A stretch of 64,000 nucleotides of DNA from Brachyhypopomus gauderio (taxonomy: Eukaryota > Chordata > Actinopteri > Gymnotiformes > Hypopomidae), in the NCBI RefSeq assembly GCF_052324685.1, contig NC_135219.1, positions 21,561,258-21,625,257 of the forward strand. Reading direction: 5' to 3'. The notes under the pieces were generated by a model. That model did not search any database. It was not told the DNA's origin and saw only the letters and a list, made by a program, of their open reading frames with translations. This document shows positions 1-12,740 of this stretch, piece by piece. Numbering within the stretch: position 1 is the stretch's first letter; each line of letters starts with the position of its first letter. The position numbers and the translations under genes were made by a program.

Positions 1-575
1 ATCCAATATGCAGCAATCCAACCCAGTATGAGACTTGTACAACCAACTCGTCAATCATCATAATTTTGCTCTGTCTTGGAAATTTCAGTTTCAGGGTAGT
101 GAGGTAAAATACCTTGTGAGAATTGAAGTGATTGCCATGTCTCCACAGAGACTCATCATCATAAACTATTTCACACCCTCGCTCTGATGATAATTTGTTT
201 CTGAATGTGCAGCTGGTCTCCACTGCAGATTAGCGTAAGTGTTAACTTGAGGCTACTAGCTGTTACTGTTGACTCCGTTTTGACTGATTAACTATTGATG
301 GACATTTCAGCATTGTTCTGTTGTTCACGTTGTTTAGTTCAGGAGCCTGATCTATCAGACTCTGTCGGATATTGTGAACAGCCTAACTAAATAGAAAGAC
401 AGGATTTAGCCTAAGACAGGATTTAGCCTAGTCAGAAAATCTGGGCCACTTTTATCTCTGGTGTGAACATAGCCTGTGTCTTAGAGGGACAGAACATTGC
501 AAAGTTTAGAGTTGTCCTTGCTCTAAAACATTTTTGTGCAGATGATCAAAACCTGATTAAAGATTCAACTTACAG
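1..575 (+). other. zfand3 intron, 3' part
   Basis: This sequence lies upstream of the AG acceptor at 574-575. No exon or mobile element is recognisable. A short direct repeat (ACAGGATTTAGCCTA) occurs near 400-430. Confidence 0.5.
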
Positions 576-3500
576 ACATCCAGGAGAAACAGGCGGACAT
601 CGACTGCTCCTCAAAGCCCAATCCAGCATCTGGAAATATCCAGTCTTCTGTACTTAGTAGTGATGAGAGTAGCAGCAACACAAGTCAGGCGTTACTGGCA
701 TTAGCCACACTCCCAGAGACGTCCACCACTGAGACAGACCTCAGCTCACAGGAAGGTAAAGTCTGCCTCCACCTACTGGACACTTTATGATTAGGGGTGG
801 GAAATATGAACTGTCCTAAAATTCAATAAGGGCATGGTTGACCTCTTTGCAGTTATTACATTTACTGAATGCTACTTGTTATCAATCAATTTACTGAATG
901 CTACTGTTATCAGAAATTCAGTCTGCATGATTAATTTTATAAAATAAAAAATGAAACCTCAATTCACTTTGCTTTATTAAAGCCATTTTTCTGATTGTAT
1001 GTAAAAGTTTTCTGCATGTAAAAGTTTATGATCCTTAAATCATAAATTTAAATGTAGTAGCCTATAGGCCTATATTTGTCAAATGAATATAACATGCATG
1101 TGTGGCACATCATTAATTTGAGGGTAGGATTAGATTTCATTCATATTTAGGGGATGTATTAAATATGAAAAACCTTTTTAATTAGCAGTTTATACCATAG
1201 CATCGGAACTGTTGGCTAATGTAGAGTTTTAAAAGGCATTTACTGTGTGATCAAGGCTGTAAGACAACGTTCAGATATTCCCAGGTCATCTGTATTGCAT
1301 TTTCCTTTAACAGGAGCGCATGGTTGTCAGCTTTTAGCTTCAGGTTAGCTTATTCAAGTTAGCTTATTTGTTTTACAGTTATTGGTTAACCATTTCCTTT
1401 GTCAGTTAATTTTAGAGATTTTATTCTTGCATATTTGTACCTTAAGTGTGACTTCTCCAGCAAACAACCAAATCTGAGAGAGAATAAAATAAATGTTCAG
1501 GAGAGGAACAAACAAACTGTAGGCAAATACTCACAAATGTAATATATAGGCTCATTTGTGATTTTAAAATCAATTCCCACAGGACACAAGAAGTAGCATT
1601 TGGCCAGGGAATCGAAGCTGACTGTTACCAGTTTTACAGTTTTTAATTATATAGGTGTAAGAGTTTGTTTCTCTGTGTAGAAAGCGTCTCTTCTTGTGTT
1701 CAGTTTATGAGCGGAGGGTCATGGAGGAAAACCACTAAGAATTCTTCAATTGATAGTAACACCTTGCAGAGAAGTGTGTGGTCGTAGAGCGCGCTCGGAA
1801 CAAAGGGGAACAAACCACTCTCGGAGTAAGAGAAGTTTATTCACACAGGCAAGCTGTACCCAGATGTTCAACGATAAGAGGGCGCTCCTTTTATTTATAC
1901 AAACACAGACCAGTCCTGTGCACACAGGCACAGGGTGGGCTCAATAAGGCTAGGCTAACATAGGTGATATACTACCATACATGGAAATAAATGCATTCTT
2001 CTTAAGCATGATTGAATAATCTGTGTGAAGGTACAACATCAAAGGCAGAGCATAATTTCTGCGTATACAGCATAATGATGTAATGCATAATTCCGGCGTA
2101 TGCAGCATATAATGTAATGCATAGTGGACAGGAAACGTGCAACTTGCAAACTTGCTGCATAGCGAACAGGACACGCCTGGGGAGGAAATGATCCACCGTC
2201 TCTGGTACACACACACACAGAACATTCAGGAGAGGTGTGAAGGGGTCACAGGAAACATCACAGAACACATTGTTCAAGATCACATCAAACTGCAAACAAA
2301 AGATGATAAAATATTCCTTCAATCCCCTCTTTTGTGATTAAAATGCAAAAAAAATCACAATTAATTAAAAAAAACATTGACAGCAGTTTCGTTTTTAGCC
2401 TTGTGTTCCAGGACTTTGGATTCAGAATGGTGGTCATGATGAAGGTTTTAAGTGCTCTCTGTGAGATTTACTCTAAACTGAATGTGCTCTAATCAAATGA
2501 ACCATTTAAACATTATAGCTTTGAAACCTTCACTGATTAGATCTGTTCATTTGTATTCAGGTAGCATATTTGTGGAAGCGCCAATTGAAAATAGATTGTC
2601 ACTGCATCATTTACTTATGAAACTCAAAATGTTTACGAAAAACATTGAAATGGTAAACAAAGGTCAACTTGTCCAAAGCTTTACTGCTTTTCACAATAGC
2701 TAATTATAATTTTTTGATGCCTTCCTTTACAAGGTGTGTATAGTAAATAAGTCCAGTCACTGCAGGTAGAAACACTTGTTGCTTATTGTTGTTACACAAA
2801 CTTTCCATAAATAATAGAATTGATCTTGCTCAGAGCTCTCAAAGCAATCTGTGAGTAAAGGAAAATGCATCAGTGTGGTAGTGGTGTACAGTTCCAGTTT
2901 GATGACTGGGCTGATTATTTTGTGAGTGCTGTGTGTGCGGGGAGAGGGTCTTCAGCTTTCTCTCTCACCTGCGTACTCTGGTTTTCTTGCAGGTGCTCTG
3001 CGCACAGACACGTCCAACAGCACCCTCAGTACGTCTGCAAAACGGCCCTGTGACTCAGGTACCAACCAGAGAGAGAAAGAATGACTTTTTTTTTTTTTTG
3101 TGGAACTTTGGTTTTAACTCTTGACTGACTCCTCCTCCTCTTGACTGACTCCATTTCTGAAGATGAGGAGTCAGTAAGGAAGAAGGCTCGGCTTGACAGC
3201 AGGCCTTCACCGGAGGAGCCCCCCGGAGAACCTAGGCAGAAGACCCGTCGCCGCTGCTACCGCTGTCAGAGCAGACTGGAGCTGGTGCAGCAGGAGCTAG
3301 GTTCCTGCCGCTGCGGTCAGTAGCCCACAGAGCACAACACCTCCGACTCTCCAAGGCCTGGTCTACACTAGTCCTCACTCACACTCACAGTTTCTACATT
3401 GAAAAACATACATTTTTTTTACATACATTACAACATACATTCAAACAAACATTCTCATACATTTTTCCCCGTCATCCAGACGAAACGGTTCATTGCACCA

Positions 3501-4032
3501 CTGAAAACGCATGTTTTTCAAATATGCTTTCCAAAGTAGATAGTTGTGAAAAGGCAGTGTGAATTTGTAGTTTGTAGTATTTGTTTGTTTGTTATTTGTG
3601 CATGGGGAATTTTTTTTTTTGGAGTTGGACTGAAAATTCTAATCTAGCCAAAAATGCAAAAATGGCAATCTCCAGTTTACCCATGGTAGTTTGGACTAAA
3701 CCTCAATCTCATCACACTCACAAACAGCACCTCAACTCAAGCTACCTCAATTCTCAAATGCACTACCTCAACCGCCACTCTTCCAACCATTACCACCACC
3801 TTCATCAACACCACCTCAAATGCATTCGCGGCCTGCTTTGTCCCTATTGTAATAGTCTGCTTCCTTCACTCCTGCAGGATACGTGTTCTGTATGCGCCAC
3901 CGTCTGCCCGAGCAGCACGACTGTATGTTCGATCACCAGGGCCGCGGGCGTCGGGAGGCCGTGAGGAGGATGGTGAAGTTGGAGCGTAAGGTGGGCCGCT
4001 CGTGCCAGCGCATCGGAGAGGAGTGTTCCTGA
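576..4032 (+). CDS. zfand3: AN1-type zinc finger protein 3 (ZFAND3), C-terminal exons, 5' part outside window
   Basis: Four exons join in frame: 576-755, 2993-3058, 3163-3315 and 3878-4032 (stop TGA 4030-4032), giving about 183 residues. The first exon begins two bases into a codon after an AG acceptor, so the start and the N-terminal A20-type finger expected for this family lie upstream of the window. The first two exons encode a Ser/Thr-rich linker. A basic stretch (KKAR) follows, then the AN1 finger: CYRC, the spacer LELVQQELGS, CRCG, YVFC and HRLPEQHDC, which supply the Cys/His zinc ligands. The end GRSCQRIGEECS is very close to vertebrate ZFAND3. The acceptor at 3162 is the least certain junction, because the pyrimidine tract there sits in a short duplicated stretch (TTGACTGACTCC). 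AN1 proteins are linked to ubiquitin and stress biology; ZFAND3 (TEX27) is testis-enriched and has been described in transcriptional regulation. Identification is firm. Confidence 0.93.
756..2992 (+). other. zfand3 intron with LTR insertion
   Basis: The intron runs from a GTAAAG donor at 756 to an AG acceptor at 2991-2992. Outside the LTR-like block at 1751-2321 it is AT-rich with no recognisable coding signal. Confidence 0.6.
1751..2321 (-). mobile_element. LTR of an endogenous LTR retrotransposon, minus strand
   Basis: Read on the minus strand, this 571-bp block starts TGAAGG and ends ACTATCA (TG...CA). It contains a TATA-like TATAAATAAAAG, then an AATAAA polyadenylation signal in CTGTGTGAATAAAC, in the order expected of a U3-R-U5 LTR. 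A purine-rich run (AAAAGAGGGG) lies just outside the TG end and looks like a polypurine tract, so this may be the 3' LTR of a truncated element, not a clean solo LTR. I found no matching target duplication. No gag or pol coding is visible. The family is not identified. Confidence 0.55.
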
Positions 4033-5070
4033 AATCTGGACGGTTGCCCTCACTGGGGAAGGGGGGGGGGAGGGACACTGCACCGGGCGGGGAACTGGGG
4101 GGCAATGAGCCTTGAACTTGCTTCACAGTTAAAGGCTGAAGCCTGATCTGAACACGTCCTGATTCACGTGCGGGGAAATTGGGGATTCGGTGTTGAGAAG
4201 GCCACGAAGACTCGGTGCTATGACTGCAGGTGCGGCTGTCCAGATATTTTGGCTGCATTCGTTATTGATTGCTTGGACATCGCCGAGGGTTTGGTCCGTT
4301 CACTCCTGGTTCTCTGCACTGAATTGAGGCTGAAGCAACCAGAGCTTGGGGGCATGACGAAGGCTGGGTGTTCACTCTTCAAGAGGGGGAAGGGGCTGAC
4401 CACAACCCTCGTCCCTCTCCTCCGCTCCAACCTCTTCAACGTCATTTAGCGAAAGTGCATTGAGTGCCTGTGTGCGCACAGGCACACGTGCACATGCGTG
4501 TGTGCATGTGTATATGCGTGCGTGTGTTATGGGGGTTTTGTTGTACGTTTCTTTTCTGCCGGCGATTAACATGGTTGGGGTCAGGCAAAGTGTTAAAAAT
4601 TTTCAACTATGGAAGCTGAAATCGCTGTCTTGTGCGACTTCTATTTGCAGCTGTATGTTTCCGAATGTTGTCTTGGTTCATGTCAGAGTGGACAGCCTAC
4701 AGGTTATTGGACAAGTTATTAAACATTTTATGTGCTTACTGTTCCAAATGTATCTACTTCTGGTCTGAATTTCATGAAGTGGCAATGTTGGAAAGTACCT
4801 TCAGGCAACTGAGAATAAATGAGTTTGGATTAGAAATTCTGAGTTTTTTTTTTTTCTTTTCTTTATTTTTTGAAACAAGCTTTCATTTATGAAATTATTC
4901 ATTGATTGTATCTTAAACTTTTATTTAATTGTATTATTTTACTTGTGTAAAGAGGTGTCTAGTTTGAGTAATTTCTGTATTTATTTCTAAATTGGCTTTT
5001 TCCCCACTCTTCATTTTGTGCTCTCACTCTTGTCCTAAGAATGACTGAATAAATATTAATAATAACAATA
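4033..5070 (+). other. zfand3 3' UTR
   Basis: Non-coding sequence after the TGA. An AATAAA signal at 5048-5053 is the probable polyadenylation signal. A T-rich tract lies at 4845-4870. Open frames here are fortuitous. Confidence 0.65.
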
Positions 5071-5440
5071 CTGGACTTATTTGACTGTGTATCTTTGGAA
5101 ATCATGTGTACTCATTTTGACACTCTAAGCTCAGTGGTCACTTGTGTCAGGGAACACCCTGTTTGAAGCTTCGCAATGGTGAAGTACTGTCGATCAATTA
5201 TTGGGTGCCGTCTTGGTTTGTGAACATCAAGATGAGGAGAACTGCTTCAATACCAATTCTAATTGAACCAGGAAATGTATTGGTCAATTCATGGATTAAA
5301 CACCTGTTGTAAATTTATCTGTTAAGCTCCCTGTTAGAGAACAGCAAGTTGTGTAAAAGGTACTGAAACAATTAACAGTTGGACATGTGCAGTCAAAAGT
5401 TTAAAGGTACATTAGATTCTAAGGCACAAACAGAAGCTCT
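5071..5440. other. intergenic spacer downstream of zfand3
   Basis: No gene or repeat is recognisable between the zfand3 3' end and the hAT target duplication. Confidence 0.4.
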
Positions 5441-5448
5441 CCATGCAG

Positions 5449-7366
5449 TAGGGCTGCACGATTAATCGTATTTTTATCGTTATCGCGATGTGAAGTTTCA
5501 CGATAAACACATCGAAAGAGCCACGATAACTCCTTGAATAACAGCAAACTCAAATTGCGTTATCCTCGTCCAGCAATAGAGGGAGCTATTCGCGCTGCAG
5601 ACTATGATCACGTGACGTAAGTAGGCAAGAGGTAGAGTGAGGCAGAGTTGCCAGGTTCTCGGTTTTCACGCCAAATTGGGCTTGTTTGAAAATCCAGCCG
5701 CGGGTAAAAATTCTGGGGCCGCGGGGTGCGGCAACCCTGGAGTGGGGCGTGAACACGCTCATCAGACACGCGATTTGGTTTAAGCCTGGTTTACACTTGA
5801 TGCGGCGCGAGGGTCCGGGAGGCGAAAATAACGTAATCGCGGTGGCTTCGCCCGTGTGCAATTGCCTCGCGCGCTGTCAATTCACGAGGTCGTGCACCTC
5901 TCGAATTTTGTAAGTTCGCGCGCGCCGCGTCTCGGCGCAATGAGAACAGTCATGTTTGCAGGGTTCATACACCTATACAAGGTGGAATTCAAGCACTTGT
6001 ACGTCACTTTCAAGGTCCATTTCAATAATTCCCAGCACGTTATTGAATTAAATATTTATACATATACTCTAAATGATTCGAAATAATTCGCTTTTTTATC
6101 ACATTATTTAATGGATATTTATTTAAAGTTCGCGCGCGCCGCGTCTCGGCGCAATGAGAACAGTCATGTTTGCAGGGTTCATACACCTATACAAGGTGGA
6201 ATTCAAGCACTTGTACGTCACTTTCAAGGTCCATTTCAATAATTCCCAGCACGTTATTGAATTAAATATTTATACATATACTCTAAATGATTCGAAATAA
6301 TTCGCTTTTTTATCACATTATTTAATGTTATTATTTATTTAAAGTTCGCGCGCGCCGCGTCTCGGCGCAATGAGAACAGTCATGTTTGCAGGGTTCATAC
6401 ACCTATACAAGATGGAATTCAAACACTTGTATGTCACTTTCAAGGTCCATTTCAATAATTCCCAGCACGTTATTGAATAAAATATTTATACATATACTCT
6501 AAATGATTCGAAATAATTCGCTTTTTTATCACATTATTTAATGTTATTATTTATTTAAAGTTCTCGCGCGCCGCGTCTCGGCGCAATGAGAACAGTCATG
6601 TTTGCAGGGTTCATACACCTATACAAGGTGGAATTCAAACACTTGTATGTCACTTTCAAGGTCCATTTCAATAATTCCCAGCACGTTATTGAATAAAATA
6701 TTTATACATATACTCTAAATGATTCGAAATAATTCGCTTTTTTATCACATTATTTAATGGATATTTATTTTCAAAACGCCCAATCTTAACGTCTTCACGT
6801 TCTCTCATGTTTCGTCTTGGAATTACAAGAGGCTCGTGTTTGTTAACGTAATACAAGAGAATTGTTCAGTCAGACAGATATTTGTTGTGAAACGAAGTAG
6901 TTACAATTTCAAGCCTTTTCAAATACTTTAGCCTAAATTCCAGCACTTTTCAAACCTGAAACACAAAGCAACATTAAAATTGGTCAGGTAAAAGTTCATT
7001 CCCCTGTATTTGAGGGGTGTTTTTTATACTACTAGGCCTACATATCGTTTCGGACTACACTGCAAAGAATGTGACACGGCAAGATTAAACGCTTCCGCCG
7101 TTCGCGGAGGTTAACGAGGTGTGCGGAGTCGCTCACTCCTGAAAGTATAAACCTAGATTGAATCTATTGTTGAATAAACCTGCAAAATATTTGCAATTAT
7201 TCTGGATTCATTACACAGTAAAAAACAAAACAAATTAACGTGCTGCTGTTCAGAGAGACACTACATTTCTGTATTTTAATCTTAATTTATCGTGGTTCAC
7301 ATCGATATCGGGATATCCAACAACGTTATCGCACATCGCAATTCTAGTCCATATCGTGCACCCCTA
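5449..7366. mobile_element. non-autonomous hAT element with perfect 8-bp TSD
   Basis: The 1,918-bp unit starts TAGGGCTGCACGAT and ends ATCGTGCACCCCTA, so the termini are inverted with one mismatch over 14 bp. It is flanked on both sides by CCATGCAG (5441-5448 and 7367-7374), a perfect 8-bp target duplication diagnostic of hAT insertion. Both ends continue in an imperfect inverted relation rich in ATCG. No transposase frame is present, so it would need a transposase in trans. The interior holds a GC-rich segment (5780-5912) and a four-copy tandem array. Confidence 0.92.
5912..6775 (+). repeat. four-copy ~215-bp tandem array inside the hAT element
   Basis: Unit starts lie at 5912, 6126, 6342 and 6558 (periods 214, 216, 216). 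Each begins AAGTTCGCGCGCGCC, or TTCTCGCGCG in the last, and carries AATGAGAACAGTCATG and GGAATTCAA. The copies differ by only a few substitutions and a small indel at the end of each unit (ATGGATATT versus ATGTTATT). The unit resembles part of the cores at 8860-9000 (inverted) and 17690-17830. Confidence 0.92.
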
Positions 7367-7374
7367 CCATGCAG

Positions 7375-8099
7375 GCTTCTTTTGTAACCGTGGTTACTTT
7401 CAGAAAGAATATAAACACACTAGTTTTCTGTCAGGTTTGCTATTATTACCAACTTGAGAAGCTGGTAAAAATATTTGCGCCTCTGAGGCAGTTTGAGACA
7501 AAGTCTTTTTCAGTGCTGTCTCCAAGTCATTGTGTTTTGTGTCAACTTTAAGTACAAGCCAGATAGTTATTAAAGCCTCTGAGGCACGTAAAGACTGTGC
7601 CTCTCGTACTGTTAAGAGAACAATGTCTGCTTGGAAACTACATTTGTCATTGTATCCACTTTCAGAATGAAGAACCATGTTTTCTGTCTGGTTCAGTGTA
7701 AGACTGAGAATAGCTTTGCAAGGCTCTAACGAGGCTTTATGGTGAGAGGCAACTCTGCCCAAATGGCATTTGAATAAGATCACGCAAGCTTTTTTGCTTT
7801 AGATCCAGGTTCAGAATCGATTGCAAATACAGGCCATATTTGTATTTTTCCAATGCTGAAACAAACTACACGCACTACATAAAAAAATGTGTTTATTAGT
7901 TTCATTCATCTTTTTTCAGAGCTGTAAAAATGTTATATTACATTACTGACAGACAATATTTTGTCATTTTTAGTTCTTAAAATATGATTTAAAAGACCTT
8001 TTATAATCCCTCTTTCACCTCAAGAGCCTTTAAAAAGATTGATCATCATCCCAAATGCCCTCTCTACCACAGATCTGGACTTGGCCAGGTGTCTGTTGT
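7375..8099. other. intergenic spacer
   Basis: No gene is recognised. The sequence is single-copy up to the start of the tandem duplication at 8100. Confidence 0.4.
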
Positions 8100-9957
8100 A
8101 CCTGGCCTGCACTGCATTCTGCACTGGCTCTCTAAATGGAGTCATGAAACTTTCTTGTCCCGGGCCCCAGCAAGACTGTCAACGGGCCTGCCCGCTACCT
8201 ATGTCGTAGGTTTGACGCAGAAGTACAAGTTCGCCTTAATTTTGCTGAGAAAACGAGGTGTATTGTGAATTCTAAGGGTGAGCCCACTGCCCTGCGTTTA
8301 CAATGGGCACATGATTAGTCAACATGAAAAGAGACACGGATTAGTGCTAAAAACACAACTCAGCGTGACATCGCCTTTATGATTGCCAGCTAATGTTAAG
8401 TGAATACTGCAGCACGACATGAACATTATGCATAATTAAGTTAGTTAGCAAAGATATCTAACCTAACTAGTGCTTACTGACAGCTAAAGCTGGTGTGTCT
8501 TCTGTGCGTTATATTTATAACTTACATTGATGTGTTTCTTCAAGTTCGAAGGTGAATTTTTGAAAGCCAATATTTCACCCTCTTTAGGGAGGCAGAGATG
8601 GCACTTCATCCTATAGGAATTTACTTTCCTTCCTCACCCTCACTGCCACGATCACTCGATGTTGAAGGTGTGGAAGGTGCCAATATATGTAGCCTACATT
8701 AAAACGCCATCAAGCTTATGTAATACACGTATTCTTCTGCTCTTACCAAACACGATACCATCATACCATGTACCATTAAAAAGTCAACAAGCTTATTATG
8801 CAGCACTTATGCTGCTCTTCTGCTGTTACCAAACATGGTACCATCTCTTTTAATGAGATAAAAAGCGAATTATTTGGAATAATTTCGAGTATATGTGTAT
8901 TTGTATAAATATGTAAATTAAGCTGAAGGTGCTGGAAAATACTGAAAACGGACCTTCAAAGTGCCGTACATGTGCATGAATTCCACCTTGTAACTTCGCA
9001 CGCACAAAAATCGAGAGGTGCACGACCTCGCGACGCGACCGCGCGCGTGGCCAATGTGGTCATTTTTGCCGCGCGGACCGTTACGCCAGTCACGGCGTGT
9101 CAAGTAAATCTAGATTACGAAGCTCAAGTGTTCAGGGAAGCTGGGCAGCAGAGTAAACGGGACGCGACCGGAAATTAGTGTTTGAGATGATTGTCTTCAT
9201 TATTAGTCATTATTTTGCGAAATTAAATTATTATTGTTCATATATTTTTAAATTTCATGTGCATGTGTTTGTTTTTGGTTTTTATATTATATTTGGTTAG
9301 TATATTCACATAGGTATGTAGCAAATTGCAGTAACGTTTATTTTCAGTATTGAACAAGAACGAGTTGATAGCAAAATACTGTAGGCTACTGGTATTTAGC
9401 CCTATGGATACCAGTAGTGATAACTGCGTGGTAGGATACGGTCTCTACGGGTAGGATACACCAGGGTTGCCAAAACTCACGCAATAAGAGTGAGACACAC
9501 GCATTTGACTGTCTTCATACGCCATTCATCTGATTTCTCACGCTGAAAAAAATCTAGCTTATTTATCTCTGATCTACATCTAAGATTCAATGAGTTACTA
9601 GTTTGCTCTGGCGCCAACCACTGGTGATCGATCGCTTTAGGCGCAGCAGAGAGGAACCCCCCCCCCCCCCCCCGGCAACATTCGACACACACACCACCAC
9701 AACCCCAATAAATAGTCCGACATTTTCAGACTTCAAAAGAAGCGCTAATCTCTGGCGGCTACACGTTCACGTGACCCCATAGTACGCTTTGATTTTGTCG
9801 AATACTAGAAACTGTACTCCATACTACGAGGACCAGTAAGCAGTATCCAGTATATTCTGAGTGCAGTATGCAGTATGCACTATGTAGTAGGCTATTTCGA
9901 ACAGAGCCAAACATTAACTAGAGGGAGAGAACGAGAGAGAGAGAGAAGGAGGGTGTT
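8100..9957. repeat. copy 1 of a 1.86-kb tandem duplication
   Basis: The 1,858-bp unit begins at ACCTGGCCTG and recurs directly downstream with almost no differences. Its 8180-9180 part is an inverted relative of the interior of the Tol2-like element at 17239-18540. The 9460-9970 part contains a GGGTTGCCAAAACTCACGC motif reminiscent of a hAT end, a run of 17 C (9657-9673) and AGTATGC-type repeats. Short frames in both copies are identical and look non-coding. Confidence 0.93.
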
Positions 9958-11818
9958 ACCTGGCCTGCACTGCATTCTGCACTGGCTCTCTAAATGGAGT
10001 CATGAAACTTTCTTGTCCCGGGCCCCAGCAAGACTGTCAACGGGCCTGCCCGCTACCTATGTCGTAGGTTTGACGCAGAAGTACAAGTTCGCCTTAATTT
10101 TGCTGAGAAAACGAGGTGTATTGTGAATTCTAAGGGTGAGCCCACTGCCCTGCGTTTACAATGGGCACATGATTAGTCAACATGAAAAGAGACACGGATT
10201 AGTGCTAAAAACACAACTCAGCGTGACATCGCCTTTATGATTGCCAGCTAATGTTAAGTGAATACTGCAGCACGACATGAACATTATGCATAATTAAGTT
10301 AGTTAGCAAAGATATCTAACCTAACTAGTGCTTACTGACAGCTAAAGCTGGTGTGTCTTCTGTGCGTTATATTTATAACTTACATTGATGTGTTTCTTCA
10401 AGTTCGAAGGTGAATTTTTGAAAGCCAATATTTCACCCTCTTTAGGGAGGCAGAGATGGCACTTCATCCTATAGGAATTTACTTTCCTTCCTCACCCTCA
10501 CTGCCACGATCACTCGATGTTGAAGGTGTGGAAGGTGCCAATATATGTAGCCTACATTAAAACGCCATCAAGCTTATGTAATACACGTATTCTTCTGCTC
10601 TTACCAAACACGATACCATCATACCATGTACCATTAAAAAGTCAACAAGCTTATTATGCAGCACTTATGCTGCTCTTCTGCTGTTACCAAACATGGTACC
10701 ATCTCTTTTAATGAGATAAAAAGCGAATTATTTGGAATAATTTCGAGTATATGTGTATTTGTATAAATATGTAAATTAAGCTGAAGGTGCTGGAAAATAC
10801 TGAAAACGGACCTTCAAAGTGCCGTACATGTGCATGAATTCCACCTTGTAACTTCGCACGCACAAAAATCGAGAGGTGCACGACCTCGCGACGCGACCGC
10901 GCGCGTGGCCAATGTGGTCATTTTTGCCGCGCGGACCGTTACGCCAGTCACGGCGTGTCAAGTAAATCTAGATTACGAAGCTCAAGTGTTCAGGGAAGCT
11001 GGGCAGCAGAGTAAACGGGACGCGACCGGAAATTAGTGTTTGAGATGATTGTCTTCATTATTAGTCATTATTTTGCGAAATTAAATTATTATTGTTCATA
11101 TATTTTTAAATTTCATGTGCATGTGTTTGTTTTTGGTTTTTATATTATATTTGGTTAGTATATTCACATAGGTATGTAGCAAATTGCAGTAACGTTTATT
11201 TTCAGTATTGAACAAGAACGAGTTGATAGCAAAATACTGTAGGCTACTGGTATTTAGCCCTATGGATACCAGTAGTGATAACTGCGTGGTAGGATACGGT
11301 CTCTACGGGTAGGATACACCAGGGTTGCCAAAACTCACGCAATAAGAGTGAGACACACGCATTTGACTGTCTTCATACGCCATTCATCTGATTTCTCACG
11401 CTGAAAAAAATCTAGCTTATTTATCTCTGATCTACATCTAAGATTCAATGAGTTACTAGTTTGCTCTGGCGCCAACCACTGGTGATCGATCGCTTTAGGC
11501 GCAGCAGAGAGGAACCCCCCCCCCCCCCCCCCCCGGCAACATTCGACACACACACCACCACAACCCCAATAAATAGTCCGACATTTTCAGACTTCAAAAG
11601 AAGCGCTAATCTCTGGCGGCTACACGTTCACGTGACCCCATAGTACGCTTTGATTTTGTCGAATACTAGAAACTGTACTCCATACTACGAGGACCAGTAA
11701 GCAGTATCCAGTATATTCTGAGTGCAGTATGCAGTATGCACTATGTAGTAGGCTATTTCGAACAGAGCCAAACATTAACTAGAGGGAGAGAACGAGAGAG
11801 AGAGAGAAGGAGGGTGTT
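9958..11818. repeat. copy 2 of the 1.86-kb tandem duplication
   Basis: Near-identical to 8100-9957, but 1,861 bp long because the poly(C) run has 20 C instead of 17. The decamer ACCTGGCCTG occurs at 8100, 9958 and 11819, that is at the start of each copy and just after the second. This is the footprint expected of unequal exchange between two short direct repeats. A false duplication in the assembly would look the same. Confidence 0.93.
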
Positions 11819-11890
11819 ACCTGGCCTGAACCTGAAGAAGTCTTCCTGCTGTTTGAGTGTTTAGCGCTTCAGCAACGGTTTCATCGTACG
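11819..11890 (+). other. candidate 5' non-coding exon of the CARD gene
   Basis: GC-balanced sequence directly after the tandem duplication ends at a good donor (TACG|GTAAGC, exon end 11890). It lies about 1 kb upstream of the exon holding the start codon, which itself has an acceptor at 12929-12930. The transcription start is not determined. Supported by position and the splice donor only. Confidence 0.35.
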
Positions 11891-12385
11891 GTAAGCATCA
11901 TTGTGTGTTTATAGCGTTGACTGTAAAAAATTAAACTATGCTTGTCGATATTAACGTCGAAATGTCCCATGTGACTTAATTATTCCTTTACCGACAAGGT
12001 TACCTATTATTTACCGAATAATTAGTTTAAAGAAGGCGCTTATCGCTGTGCAAAAGCTGCCATGTTGTTACCAGCTTTCCCATTCATAGCAAATGTCTAT
12101 TTGGCAACATGGTTGGCAAAGTACGTATGTTTGCACCTTGAACTCACACGCTGTGATGAGAAGTATGTAAGTGAAGAAAAATATTGTTTAAAGTTGTCGA
12201 TTGTATTCAAGTACGGGGACGTAAAGTGAAAATGAAACATCCGTTTTAAACCTTTACTTGGTTACAGTTAGATCTGTTATCCCCATTATTTAATAAGCAT
12301 TATTTAATAACAGGAATAAATAATTTGGATAGGTTATATGTTTATGGATAATATCTATTTAAAATGTGCAATTTATTTTTACCAG

Positions 12386-12590
12386 TCATGCCCTGGTGGT
12401 TAGAGAACTGGTATTGTGACCGGAGGGTCGTGGGTTCGATTTCCAGACCTGAGGCCATGACTGAGGTGCCCCTGAGCAAGGCCATTAACCCTCAATTGCT
12501 CACTTGTATAAAAATGAGATAAAATGTAAGTCGCTCTGGATAAGGGCATCTGCCAAATGCCATAAATGTAATGTTATGTAATGTAATAAA
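12386..12590 (+). mobile_element. tRNA-derived SINE
   Basis: The head contains a B-box-like GGTTCGATTTC after GGAGGGTCGTG. The body contains GAGGTGCCCCTGAGCAAGGC, and the tail contains AAGTCGCTCTGGATAAGGGC followed by ATGCCATAAATGTAATG. This is the layout of the common fish SINEs with an RNA polymerase III promoter and a LINE-like tail. It sits in the 5' intron of the CARD gene. Confidence 0.85.
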
Positions 12591-12740
12591 TGTTTGCCAG
12601 TTTAGGCACAGTAACACATTAAAAGAATGTCAAACACACAGGTGGACATGAAAACCAATATTTGTATAGTACTGTAAACAGCACCTAAATGCATTGTTAA
12701 AACATCCACATGGGTTCAATTTTAATTTTGTTGAAACAGA

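Noticed and set aside
5912-6775. CRISPR-like array
   Set aside because: Direct ~215-bp tandem units without unique spacers, in a vertebrate hAT element.
8659-11643. Identical small frames of 60-72 codons in both tandem copies
   Set aside because: Their conservation reflects the recent duplication. They overlap on both strands, lack any domain, and cover transposon-like sequence and poly(C).
12420-12450. Possible tRNA gene
   Set aside because: The GGTTCGATTTC box belongs to a tRNA-derived SINE head; no cloverleaf or acceptor stem can be drawn.
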